Of a DNA stretch of 64,000 nt, positions 38,590 through 46,233 are shown piece by piece (the stretch's first letter is position 1; each line of letters begins with the position of its first letter). The stretch is taken from NCBI RefSeq assembly GCF_021278985.1, contig NZ_CP082833.1, positions 930,001 to 994,000 on the forward strand. Reading direction: 5' to 3'. The DNA is from Citrobacter rodentium NBRC 105723 = DSM 16636 (lineage in GTDB: Bacteria > Pseudomonadota > Gammaproteobacteria > Enterobacterales > Enterobacteriaceae). Position numbers and translations under genes: made by a program. Under the pieces are notes generated by a model. The model was not told the DNA's origin. It saw only the letters and a program-made list of their open reading frames with translations, and ran no database searches.

Positions 38590-38622
38590 GTTGCCGGATG
38601 GCGCTAGCGCTTATCCAGCCTA
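38590..38622. repeat. REP unit upstream of yhhX
   Basis: A single REP-type palindrome, gccggatggcgctagcgctt, with the ccagcctac arm, located between the yhhX start and the RyhB terminator. Confidence 0.7.
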
Positions 38623-38654
38623 CAAACAAAGCCAAAAAATCAGCCGTCGGCGTC

Positions 38655-38755
38655 GCCGTCAGTTTGTTCACGGCAAGCGCGCAGGGCCCGGAGCGTACTT
38701 AATGTACGTGAGGAGCACGAGCACTTCCCGGGGACAAAATGACAAGTAAGCCAGG
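38655..38755. repeat. Palindrome-centred intergenic element
   Basis: A roughly 100-nt stretch centred on cgtacttaatgtacg (inverted CGTAC/GTACG, 38694-38708) with flanking ccggagcg and tgaggagcacgagcac. From memory, similar stretches recur in E. coli and Salmonella intergenic regions, but I cannot confirm a named family. It is not coding. Confidence 0.4.
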
Positions 38756-38769
38756 CTGAAACAGACCCC

Positions 38770-38864
38770 AAAAAAAAGCCAGCAGAGGCTGGCTAAAGTA
38801 ATACTGGAAGCAATGTGAGCAATGTCGTGCCTTCAGGTTCTCCACACGGGGTCTCCCTGAATGC
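38770..38864 (-). ncRNA. ryhB: Small RNA RyhB
   Basis: Hfq-dependent sRNA that represses iron-using genes (for example sodB and sdhCDAB) and is itself repressed by Fur. The diagnostic core, cgacattgctcacattgc (minus strand), is intact, and the 3-prime end has the terminator stem agccagc(ct)ctgctggct followed by a T-run. The position upstream of yhhX and next to yhhY matches K-12. The 5-prime 30 nt differ from K-12 (gcattcagggagacc in place of gcgatcaggaagacc). The 5-prime end is placed by comparison only. Confidence 0.95.
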
Positions 38865-38870
38865 AAAGCA

Positions 38871-38889
38871 ATAATAATCATTCTCATTC
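38871..38889 (-). promoter_or_regulatory. Fur box of ryhB
   Basis: ataataatcattctcattc on the plus strand reads as an overlapping set of GATAAT-type Fur hexamers (minus: gaatgagaatgattattat). It lies just upstream of the RyhB 5-prime end and should give iron repression. Confidence 0.85.
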
Positions 38890-38984
38890 GCACTTGTCCA
38901 ACACTTTTTGCAAAAAAATGCGGTTGACGGTGTTTTCAATCTCGGCGAGTGTAACGCTACGAACGCCCCCACAGGAGATAAGGA

Positions 38985-39473
38985 ATGAGTGAGATAGTGA
39001 TACGCCACGCTGAAACTAAAGATTATGAGGCGATTCGTCAGATCCACGCCCAGCCGGAGGTGTATCGCAACACGCTACAGGTTCCTCATCCCTCACCTGA
39101 AATGTGGCAGGCGCGCCTGGCCGATCGGCCGGGCATCAAACAGCTTGTCGCCTGCATTGATGAGCAGGTGGTCGGCCATCTGTGCATTGAGGTTACGCAG
39201 CGCCCGCGTCGCAGTCACGTTGCGGATTTCGGCATCTGCGTTGACGCTAACTGGCAAAACCGCGGCGTCGCCAGCGCGCTGATGCACGCCATGATCGACA
39301 TGTGCGACAACTGGCTGCGCGTTGACCGCATCGAACTGACGGTATTTGTCGATAACGCGCCAGCGGTTGCGGTCTACAAAAAATATGGCTTTGAGATTGA
39401 AGGCACCGGCAAAAAATACGCCCTGCGCAACGGTGAATATGTGGACGCTTATTTTATGGCGCGGGTGAAGTAA
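38985..39473 (+). CDS. aaaT: GNAT acetyltransferase AaaT (YhhY)
   Basis: A 162-aa GNAT-family acetyltransferase; the K-12 orthologue acetylates free L-amino acids such as methionine and phenylalanine. The CoA-binding motif A region is GICVDANWQNRGVASALMHAM, followed by the AVAVYKKYGFEIEG segment. The length equals that of K-12 YhhY. An aggag-type ribosome site precedes the ATG. It is divergent from ryhB. Confidence 0.94.
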   Translation: MSEIVIRHAETKDYEAIRQIHAQPEVYRNTLQVPHPSPEMWQARLADRPGIKQLVACIDEQVVGHLCIEVTQRPRRSHVADFGICVDANWQNRGVASALMHAMIDMCDNWLRVDRIELTVFVDNAPAVAVYKKYGFEIEGTGKKYALRNGEYVDAYFMARVK

Positions 39474-39731
39474 GGCATTGGACGAACTCTCCCAGGAATT
39501 AAATCTGGCATTTTTAAATACAATGCCCCTTCAATACCAGCAACACTGTCTTTGTATTAAGGACACGAAATACATACCTATTCACTCCCTGAATATCGCC
39601 ACATCAGATAATCCTCACAATTACGCCTAAAAGTGAAAGATTTTATTTCCTCCATATTAAAACACGTCTATTAAGCGTAAATAAAGAAGCAGATAATGAG
39701 CACTATTTTGTAATAGAGGGAAATTAATGGA
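39474..39731 (+). other. AT-rich gap upstream of the Hcp-fusion gene
   Basis: A 258-nt AT-rich non-coding region that presumably holds the promoter of the following gene. A gaggg ribosome-site stretch lies at 39716-39720. No palindrome, operator or RNA gene could be recognised. Confidence 0.5.
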
Positions 39732-40940
39732 ATGAGTGATATAGTCTACCTGACGATTTCAGGAGAGCAGCAAGGTACTATTTCTAACGGATGCGGAACG
39801 AGTGCTTCCGTGGGGAATCACTGGCAAAGTGGTCATGAGGATGAGATACTCGCATTTTCACTCTCTAATAGCACAACCAGTACCGGTCACGGTTGCCAAC
39901 TGCATGGCCTAAGATTCTGTAAACAGGTTGATAAAAGTACGCCGCTGTTTGCACGTGCTATTAATAACAACGAACAACTGTACCTCGAGTTTTATTTCTA
40001 TCGTACCAACCATTATGGCCACCGGGAGAAGTATTATTATATACAGTTACGTGGTGCATTCTTATCAGGAATTCACTATCTGTTCAGTGAAAATAATATT
40101 GATACAGAAACCATTACAGTTAGTTATGAATACATCCTTTGCAAACATCTCATTGCTAACACAGAATACAGCTTCCTGGCCCTGCCGACAAATTATAACC
40201 ACTTGTTTGTTCCCCGGCAGGATAGTGGTTTTCAAACGCTGAACACTAAAGGAGTCGGAAGGTTGCTAGCCGCGGGCGGCATTTACAACGGAAATGTAGA
40301 GGGATTCAGAGATACAGCAGAGAAACTGGGTGGGAATGCGCCAGCAGGTTACGATCAGATTTTAAATAAGCGGACAAAGGGATCCATCATCGCCCTGGCA
40401 TCCATTGCCTCAGCCTTCGGGCTCAGGCGGCCAGGATTATTACGCGAAGTGGAAAAAATTGAGCGATTTAAACATACCGACATTATTGCCACAACCAATC
40501 AAAATTATCGTGCTATAGCTGCTGGCGTGGAAACGTTAAGCATTGCACAAAAGAAAATTCTGACACAATTACCTGACGCTGGCTCAAGAACAATTGTAAC
40601 TAAAAGATTTGGGCAAAATGATTTAGGGGCACTCAGTGCCGCTACAGGTGACGAATTTGCAATGTTTACAACAGGAGGCAGAAGATTAATAATTCGTGGC
40701 GATGCAACTGGCGTTCCAATAGGTGCGATTGAAGCTGAAGAACTTGCAGTTAAAGGTTGGCGATGGTCCAGCCATGTTCATCCAGATGGGACGTTAAGAT
40801 CGTCTACCGGTGACAGAGCTATCTTGAGTATTTTTAAGGAGCATGGTTTGAACAAAAAAAGTGCCATAATAGATCCTTACGGCCGCAGATTTAACTTTTC
40901 ACCTGACGGTGATTTAATTAGCTCTGACTGGAGACCGTGA
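39732..40940 (+). CDS. Hcp-effector fusion with C-terminal JAMM/MPN+ domain
   Basis: A 402-aa evolved Hcp. Residues 1-160 are an Hcp domain (MSDIVYLTISGEQQG; LRFCKQVDKSTPLFARAI; TETITVSYEYIL). Residues about 168-215 are a linker that, from memory, resembles K-12 YhhZ, an Hcp-HNH fusion at the same locus. The C-terminus (about 236-402) is a different domain. It contains a full JAMM motif: E308, H348-x-H350-x7-S358-x2-D361 (HVHPDGTLRSSTGD), the zinc-binding signature of MPN+/JAB metallopeptidases, with E-to-H spacing close to known members. JAB-like toxins are known in polymorphic toxin systems. Likely an antibacterial T6SS effector that cleaves a peptide or isopeptide target (inference). AT-rich. 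The next gene, 1 nt later, is probably its immunity protein. Confidence 0.85.
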   Translation: MSDIVYLTISGEQQGTISNGCGTSASVGNHWQSGHEDEILAFSLSNSTTSTGHGCQLHGLRFCKQVDKSTPLFARAINNNEQLYLEFYFYRTNHYGHREKYYYIQLRGAFLSGIHYLFSENNIDTETITVSYEYILCKHLIANTEYSFLALPTNYNHLFVPRQDSGFQTLNTKGVGRLLAAGGIYNGNVEGFRDTAEKLGGNAPAGYDQILNKRTKGSIIALASIASAFGLRRPGLLREVEKIERFKHTDIIATTNQNYRAIAAGVETLSIAQKKILTQLPDAGSRTIVTKRFGQNDLGALSAATGDEFAMFTTGGRRLIIRGDATGVPIGAIEAEELAVKGWRWSSHVHPDGTLRSSTGDRAILSIFKEHGLNKKSAIIDPYGRRFNFSPDGDLISSDWRP

Positions 40941-40941
40941 A

Positions 40942-41247
40942 ATGAAAAAAACACCTTTAAATGTTTTAGAACAAAAAGCAAAAGAAATCAGTCGGAATAT
41001 ATTAAAAGATTATATATTGACTGATGAAATATTTGCAGAATTAACATCAGGAGTAATTATTGATGGCGATGACCGTATTTTTGTTTTATACATCCCTAAA
41101 CAAAAAGCAAAAGATACCATTGATATCCTCAGAATAAGAATGAATATCTATTCAGGAGAGGGAGTTGTAGAATATGTTGGACTGGAGCGTAAAAAAGACA
41201 CTATCACCGATGAATCAGACATCGATCAAGACAGGGATGGCTCTTAA
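40942..41247 (+). CDS. Small acidic protein, candidate immunity to the Hcp-JAMM effector
   Basis: A 101-aa soluble protein with no recognised family. An N-terminal helix-like, lysine-rich segment (KTPLNVLEQKAKEISRNI) is followed by probable strands (SGVIIDGDDRIFVLYIP; MNIYSGEGVVEYVGL) and a strongly acidic tail (DTITDESDIDQDRDGS). Its ATG is one nucleotide after the effector stop, so it is translationally coupled, the classic layout of effector and immunity. K-12 has yrhA/yrhB-type genes in this region after yhhZ. The function is inferred from position and size only. Confidence 0.55.
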   Translation: MKKTPLNVLEQKAKEISRNILKDYILTDEIFAELTSGVIIDGDDRIFVLYIPKQKAKDTIDILRIRMNIYSGEGVVEYVGLERKKDTITDESDIDQDRDGS

Positions 41248-41299
41248 TAATTTAAGAATTTCCCTTCTTCAGGTGAAGTGCGATCTTACCCGAACAAAA

Positions 41300-41342
41300 A
41301 AGCAAAACCCTGGCCGGGTAAGGCGTAGCTGCCCCCCGGCCT
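41300..41342. repeat. REP unit downstream of the Hcp-JAMM module
   Basis: A degenerate REP-type arm (ggccgggtaaggcgtagctg with the cccccggcctc counterpart) adjoins the ggt stop codon. Confidence 0.6.
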
Positions 41343-41346
41343 CAGA

Positions 41347-43092
41347 TTAATACCCCGCCGTTAAATCATCCACGGAACGTGGGTCAGATGCCCCGTACAG
41401 TTCGCCGTCCGGCCCGACCATGATGCTCTGGGTGCTGCCCATCGCCTCTTTCAGCGCGACTTTTTGCCCCCTTTGCTCCAGCAGTTTGAGCGTATCCGGG
41501 CTAAAGCCTTTCTCTACCCGCAGCTCATCCGGTAGCCACTGATGATGGAAGCGCGGCGCGTTAGTGGCTTCTGCGACGTTCATCCCATAATCAATGCTGT
41601 TCACTATCATCTGTAGCACAGTCGTGATGATGCGGCTGCCGCCCGGACTGCCGGTCACCAGCCAGGTTTTACCATCTTTGACCACGATGGTCGGCGACAT
41701 CGACGACAGCGGGCGCTTCTTCGGCCCGACGGCGTTGGCATCGCCGCCCACCAGCCCGTAAACGTTCGGCACGCCCGGTTTCGCGGAGAAATCATCCATC
41801 TCATTATTGAGCAGTATGCCGGTGTTGCCCGCCACGATGCCGGTGCCGAAGGTGGTGTTCAGGGTGTAAGTCACCGCCACCGCATTGCCGTCTTTATCCA
41901 CCACCGAGAAGTGGGTGGTCTGGTTACTCTCATAAGGCTCCAGCTTACCGGGTTTGATCTGGCTCGATGGCTTCGCCTTGTTAAGGTCAATCTGCCCGGC
42001 AATCGATTTGGCGTAGGCTTTGTCGGTCAGCGCCTGCCACGGCACTTTGACAAAATCCGGATCGCCCAGGTATTCCGAGCGGTCGGCGTAGGCATATTTT
42101 TCTGCTTCCGCCATGATCTGCATGGCGTCCGCGCTGCCAAAGCCATATTTCTTCATATCGAAGTTTTCGAGGATATTGAGGATCTGCACAATATGTATTC
42201 CACCGGATGAAGGCGGCGGCATGGAGAAGACCTGATAGCCGCGATAATCGCCGCTAATCGGCGTGCGCTCCACCGCCTGGTAGCTGGCTAAATCCTCTTT
42301 GCTGATAAGCCCGCCGTTTTTCTGCATCTCCTGAGCAATCTGCCCGGCAATCGCCCCTTTATAGAACGCGTCCGGACCGTTTTCGGCAATCAGCTCCAGG
42401 CTTTTCGCCAGGTTTTTCTGCACCAGCCTGTCGCCCTTCTTCAGCGGCTCCCCCTCTTTCCAGAAGATCGCTTTGCTGTTTTCATGATGGGGAATGACTT
42501 CACTGCCATAGTTTTTCAGATCGTCCGCCAGCGCATCGTTAACCACAAAGCCCTCTTCCGCCAGTTTGATCGCCGGGCGCACCACTTTATTTAGCGGCAT
42601 CGTGCCGTATTTTTCCAGCGCCAGCGAAAAGCCCGCCACCGTGCCCGGCGTACCGGAAGCCAGATGCGAAGTCAGCGATTTTTTACTGTCGGGATTCCCC
42701 TGATCGTCAAGGAACATATCGCGCGTAGCGTTAGCGGGCGCCATTTCGCGAAAATCGATGGCGGTGGTGTTGCCCTCTTTGGTACGCAGCAGCATAAAGC
42801 CGCCGCCGCCCAGGTTCCCCGCCTGCGGATGGGTCACCGCCAGCGCGTAGCCCACGGCGACGGCGGCATCGACGGCATTACCGCCCTGTCTGAGAATATC
42901 CACGCCCACCTGCGTCGCCATTGCATCCACAGAGGCCACCATGCCCTGCTTCGCGCGAACGGGATGAAATACATCTTCCTCCACGCCATATGAGACTGGC
43001 GGCGGCGGTGGCGGCGCGGCAATAACACTAAAACAGCTTCCTGAGAGCAGAGCAGCAATGGCTACCCGGCGCAAAAACGTCGGTTTCATCAT
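41347..43092 (-). CDS. ggt: Gamma-glutamyltranspeptidase Ggt
   Basis: A 581-aa periplasmic Ntn-hydrolase that cleaves gamma-glutamyl bonds of glutathione. An N-terminal signal peptide ends near AA at about residue 26. The precursor self-cleaves before the catalytic T392 in SNQTTHFSVVDKDGN, giving large and small subunits. The GSPGGSRIITT oxyanion loop is present. One residue longer than K-12. The 255 nt up to yhhA's region hold the divergent promoters. Confidence 0.97.
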   Translation of the reverse strand: MMKPTFLRRVAIAALLSGSCFSVIAAPPPPPPVSYGVEEDVFHPVRAKQGMVASVDAMATQVGVDILRQGGNAVDAAVAVGYALAVTHPQAGNLGGGGFMLLRTKEGNTTAIDFREMAPANATRDMFLDDQGNPDSKKSLTSHLASGTPGTVAGFSLALEKYGTMPLNKVVRPAIKLAEEGFVVNDALADDLKNYGSEVIPHHENSKAIFWKEGEPLKKGDRLVQKNLAKSLELIAENGPDAFYKGAIAGQIAQEMQKNGGLISKEDLASYQAVERTPISGDYRGYQVFSMPPPSSGGIHIVQILNILENFDMKKYGFGSADAMQIMAEAEKYAYADRSEYLGDPDFVKVPWQALTDKAYAKSIAGQIDLNKAKPSSQIKPGKLEPYESNQTTHFSVVDKDGNAVAVTYTLNTTFGTGIVAGNTGILLNNEMDDFSAKPGVPNVYGLVGGDANAVGPKKRPLSSMSPTIVVKDGKTWLVTGSPGGSRIITTVLQMIVNSIDYGMNVAEATNAPRFHHQWLPDELRVEKGFSPDTLKLLEQRGQKVALKEAMGSTQSIMVGPDGELYGASDPRSVDDLTAGY

Positions 43093-43211
43093 CGTTATTC
43101 TCCAGAAATAGGGGGCTAAACGCCCTTCTAAGCCTGGTGCATAACTCTGAAATAATCCTCGTTTTGCCAGGAAAGGAGTAAACTTATGAGATAGCTCACA
43201 CAGGAGGAACG

Positions 43212-43589
43212 ATGATGAAACGACTCTTCATGTTGACAGTACTTCTGCCGTTTGCCTGTTTCGCTCAGCCGTTTAACACCATGAACAACCCGAACCAGCC
43301 GGGATATCAGATCCCCAGCCAGCAGCGAATGCAAACGCAAATGCAGTCGCAGCAGATCCAGCAAAAAGGGATGCTCAATCAGCAGCTCAGAACCCAGACC
43401 CAGCTACAGCAGCAGCATCTGCAAACGCAAATGAACAATAACCAGCAGCGTATCCAGCAGGGCCAGCTGCATGAGCAGACGCTGCCCAACAGCGGCGGCG
43501 GTATGCTGAACGGCGGTACCGGCCAGAGCAGCGGCGGGAAGATGCTGCCCCAGCGGCAGAACGGCGATATGCTTAACCGGCAGAACTAA
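43212..43589 (+). CDS. yhhA: DUF2756 secreted Gln/Met-rich protein YhhA
   Basis: A 125-aa protein with a signal peptide (MMKRLFMLTVLLPFACFA, cut before QPF) and a Gln/Met-rich low-complexity mature part (QMQSQQIQQKGMLNQQ). DUF2756. K-12 YhhA is longer, about 146 aa. Its last 17 nt overlap, tail to tail, with ugpQ. The function is unknown. Confidence 0.85.
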   Translation: MMKRLFMLTVLLPFACFAQPFNTMNNPNQPGYQIPSQQRMQTQMQSQQIQQKGMLNQQLRTQTQLQQQHLQTQMNNNQQRIQQGQLHEQTLPNSGGGMLNGGTGQSSGGKMLPQRQNGDMLNRQN

Positions 43590-44319
43590 AATCCGGGCCA
43601 ATCAGGTCGATCGCATCGGTACAGATACAGTCCACGCCCCAGCGCAGCAGCTCAGCGGCGCGCCGGGGTTGGTTGACGGTGTAAACCAGGATACGCAGTC
43701 CGGCTTCTTTCAGCATCCGCACGCGCGCTTCATCAAGCAGTTTGTGATTAAGATGAATCGACACGCAGCCTAAGCGGAACGTCAGCGCCTGCCAGTCGTC
43801 GCGCCACGCATCCATCAGTAAGCCGCGCGGCAGCTGCGGCGCGGCGGCCTGGGCCGCTTCCAGCGCGTCAATATCAAAGGATGAGAGCAGCGGCGCGGTC
43901 ATGCCCTGCCACAGATACTCTGCGACAAGCGCGATCGTCTTGCCGGTCAGCGGCCCGACGCCGGTGGTCGGTTTGATTTCGATATTGGCCATCATCCCGT
44001 ACTGGCGGCAACGCGCCGCTACTTGCGACAACAGCGGCAGCGGTTCGCCTTTAAACTCGCCGCTGTACCAGCTACCCGCATCGACATGCTGTAACGCCTG
44101 CCAGTTGAGAGCGCCCGCTACGCCCCAGCCGTTGCTGGTGCGCTCAAGGTTATCGTCATGCAGGAGAAATATTTCGCCGTTTTTCGACAGCTTAGCGTCA
44201 AACTCGATCATCCTGTGGCCGCAGCGGGCGCCAACGTCGATTGCCGCAAGGGTGTTTTCCGGCGCCAGTCTGCCGCCGCCGCGATGGGCGACGATGTGAG
44301 GATACGGCCAGTTATTCAT
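43573..44319 (-). CDS. ugpQ: Glycerophosphodiester phosphodiesterase UgpQ
   Basis: A 248-aa cytosolic GDPD enzyme that splits glycerophosphodiesters to sn-glycerol-3-phosphate and the alcohol. Motifs are AHRGGGRLAPENTLAA (catalytic H and E), EFDAKLSKNGEIFLLHDDNLERT and IEIKPT. The stop overlaps the end of yhhA. Last in ugpBAECQ; its ATG overlaps the ugpC stop as ATGA. Confidence 0.96.
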   Translation of the reverse strand: MNNWPYPHIVAHRGGGRLAPENTLAAIDVGARCGHRMIEFDAKLSKNGEIFLLHDDNLERTSNGWGVAGALNWQALQHVDAGSWYSGEFKGEPLPLLSQVAARCRQYGMMANIEIKPTTGVGPLTGKTIALVAEYLWQGMTAPLLSSFDIDALEAAQAAAPQLPRGLLMDAWRDDWQALTFRLGCVSIHLNHKLLDEARVRMLKEAGLRILVYTVNQPRRAAELLRWGVDCICTDAIDLIGPDFSSAG

Positions 44320-45386
44320 ACACGTTGTCCTGTTTCACCATCAAAAAGGTGCAAATGATGTTGCGGCAGATGCAGCCACAGCGTACTGCCTGCCGCCGGG
44401 CGCTGCTGATGCGCGAGGCGAACCACCAGCTTTTGCTCGCCCCAGCGTCCGTGTGCGAGGTTATCAGCCCCCAGTATCTCCAGGGTATCCACCGTCACAG
44501 GCACGCCGCCTTCCGCCTGCGAGCTTAGCGCAATATGCTCCGGACGGATACCGAGCGTCATTTTGCGTCCGGCGTAGCCGCGATAATCGCCATTGCACGG
44601 CAGCGCCATGCCGTTTTCCAGAACAAAATGGCTACCCGTAGAATCGATGCGCCCTGCCAGCAGATTCATCGCCGGACTGCCGATAAAGCTCGCCACAAAG
44701 CGGCTGGCGGGCTTTTCATAGACCTCAACCGGCGTGCCGATCTGCTCGGCGACACCCTTGTTCATCACCATTACCCGCCGGGCAAGGGTCATTGCCTCCA
44801 CCTGATCGTGGGTAACGTACAGCGAAGTGGTTTTCAGCCGCCGGTGCAGATGCTGAAGCTCCAGCCGCATCTGCACGCGCAGTTTAGCGTCGAGGTTGGA
44901 GAGCGGCTCGTCGAAAAGGAATACCGCCGGATCGCGCACGATGGCGCGCCCCATCGCCACGCGCTGGCGCTGGCCGCCGGAAAGCTCGCGCGGACGACGC
45001 TGCAACAGGCCGTCCAGCTCAAGGATACGCGCCGCCTCTTTAACCCGCTGCGCAATATGCGCCCTGCCCATGCCGCGGATTTTCAGCCCCCACGCCATGT
45101 TCTCTTCGACGCTCATATGCGGATAGAGCGCGTAGTTCTGAAACACCATCGCGATACCTCTGTCCCTGGGCTCCATTTCAGTGACGCGCTGGCGATCTAT
45201 CCAGATATCGCCGGAGGTGACGCGCTCCAGCCCGGCCACCATCCGCAGCAGCGTGGATTTGCCGCAGCCGGAGGGACCGACCATCACGATAAATTCGCCG
45301 TCCGCTACGTCGAGCGTCAGCGGCTGAATAATCTGGGTTTTGCCGTCCCAGCTTTTGGTTACTGCCTGAAGTTTTAAACCTGCCAT
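44316..45386 (-). CDS. ugpC: sn-Glycerol-3-phosphate ABC transporter ATPase UgpC
   Basis: A 356-aa ABC ATPase of the MalK type. Walker A GPSGCGKST, signature LSGGQRQRVAMGRA, Walker B VFLFDEPLSN and the switch His in YVTHD are present, plus a C-terminal regulatory OB-like domain. The start at 45386 (MAGLKLQAVTK) matches K-12; the four-residue longer reading to 45398 is not supported. One nucleotide after ugpE. Confidence 0.97.
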   Translation of the reverse strand: MAGLKLQAVTKSWDGKTQIIQPLTLDVADGEFIVMVGPSGCGKSTLLRMVAGLERVTSGDIWIDRQRVTEMEPRDRGIAMVFQNYALYPHMSVEENMAWGLKIRGMGRAHIAQRVKEAARILELDGLLQRRPRELSGGQRQRVAMGRAIVRDPAVFLFDEPLSNLDAKLRVQMRLELQHLHRRLKTTSLYVTHDQVEAMTLARRVMVMNKGVAEQIGTPVEVYEKPASRFVASFIGSPAMNLLAGRIDSTGSHFVLENGMALPCNGDYRGYAGRKMTLGIRPEHIALSSQAEGGVPVTVDTLEILGADNLAHGRWGEQKLVVRLAHQQRPAAGSTLWLHLPQHHLHLFDGETGQRV

Positions 45387-45387
45387 T

Positions 45388-46233
45388 TTATTTCTCACTG
45401 TCCACTAAACCACGCACGAACGCGCGCTGCATGGCTAAAACGATAACGACCGGGGGGATAAGGGTGAGCAGCATCGCCGCCATCACCTGATTCCACAGCG
45501 TGGTGCCTTCGCCGGTGGCGATCATCCCTTTGATGCCCGCCACGGTAGTGCCGAGGTTCACGTCGGTGATAATCAGCAGCGGCCACAGGTACTGGTTCCA
45601 GCCGTAAATAAAAGTGATAACGAACAGCGCTGCGAGGTTGGTTTTCGACAGCGGCAGCACGATATCGCGAAAAAAACGCATCGGCGACGCGCCATCAATG
45701 CGCGCGGCTTCAATCAATTCATCCGGCAGGGTCATAAAGAACTGGCGGAACAGAAAGGTCGCCGTGGCCGAGGCCATCAGCGGCAGGGTTAAGCCTGCGT
45801 AACTGTCGAGCATCTTCAGGTTTGCAATCACCTCTACCGTCGGGAAAATCCGCACCTCGACCGGCAGCATCAGGGTGATAAAGATCATCCAGAAGAACAG
45901 ATTTCGCAGCGGAAAGCGGAACCAGACGATGGCGAAGGCGGAGAGCATCGAAACGGTGATTTTGCCCACCGTAATGCTGAACGCCATGATGAAGCTGTTG
46001 AGCATCATCCGCCAGAACGGCGCACTGTTGACGCCCACGCCGTTGAGCCAGATGTTTTTCATGTTTTCAAGCAGATGACTACCAGGGAGCAGCGTCATCG
46101 GCGTGTCGAATACCGCCCGGTTATCCAGCGTCGCCGCGACAAACGCCACGTACAGCGGAAACAAAATCACCGCGATCCCCAGAATCAGTATGGTATGGCT
46201 GAACAGCGTCAGCCCGCGACGGTTCTCAATCAT
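45388..46233 (-). CDS. ugpE: sn-Glycerol-3-phosphate ABC permease UgpE
   Basis: A 281-aa inner-membrane permease with six predicted membrane segments and the EAA loop around ELIEAARIDGASPMRFFRDI. Pairs with UgpA. Its ATG overlaps the ugpA stop as ATGA. Confidence 0.97.
   Translation of the reverse strand: MIENRRGLTLFSHTILILGIAVILFPLYVAFVAATLDNRAVFDTPMTLLPGSHLLENMKNIWLNGVGVNSAPFWRMMLNSFIMAFSITVGKITVSMLSAFAIVWFRFPLRNLFFWMIFITLMLPVEVRIFPTVEVIANLKMLDSYAGLTLPLMASATATFLFRQFFMTLPDELIEAARIDGASPMRFFRDIVLPLSKTNLAALFVITFIYGWNQYLWPLLIITDVNLGTTVAGIKGMIATGEGTTLWNQVMAAMLLTLIPPVVIVLAMQRAFVRGLVDSEK

Noticed and set aside
38655..38755. An ERIC element
   Set aside because: Central palindrome resembles the general style of ERIC but the sequence does not fit the ERIC arms I know; left as an unnamed element.
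40773..40820. The HVHPDG motif as an HNH nuclease like that of YhhZ
   Set aside because: An HNH would need a later Asn and His at fixed spacing; instead the full H-x-H-x7-S-x2-D JAMM spacing is met.
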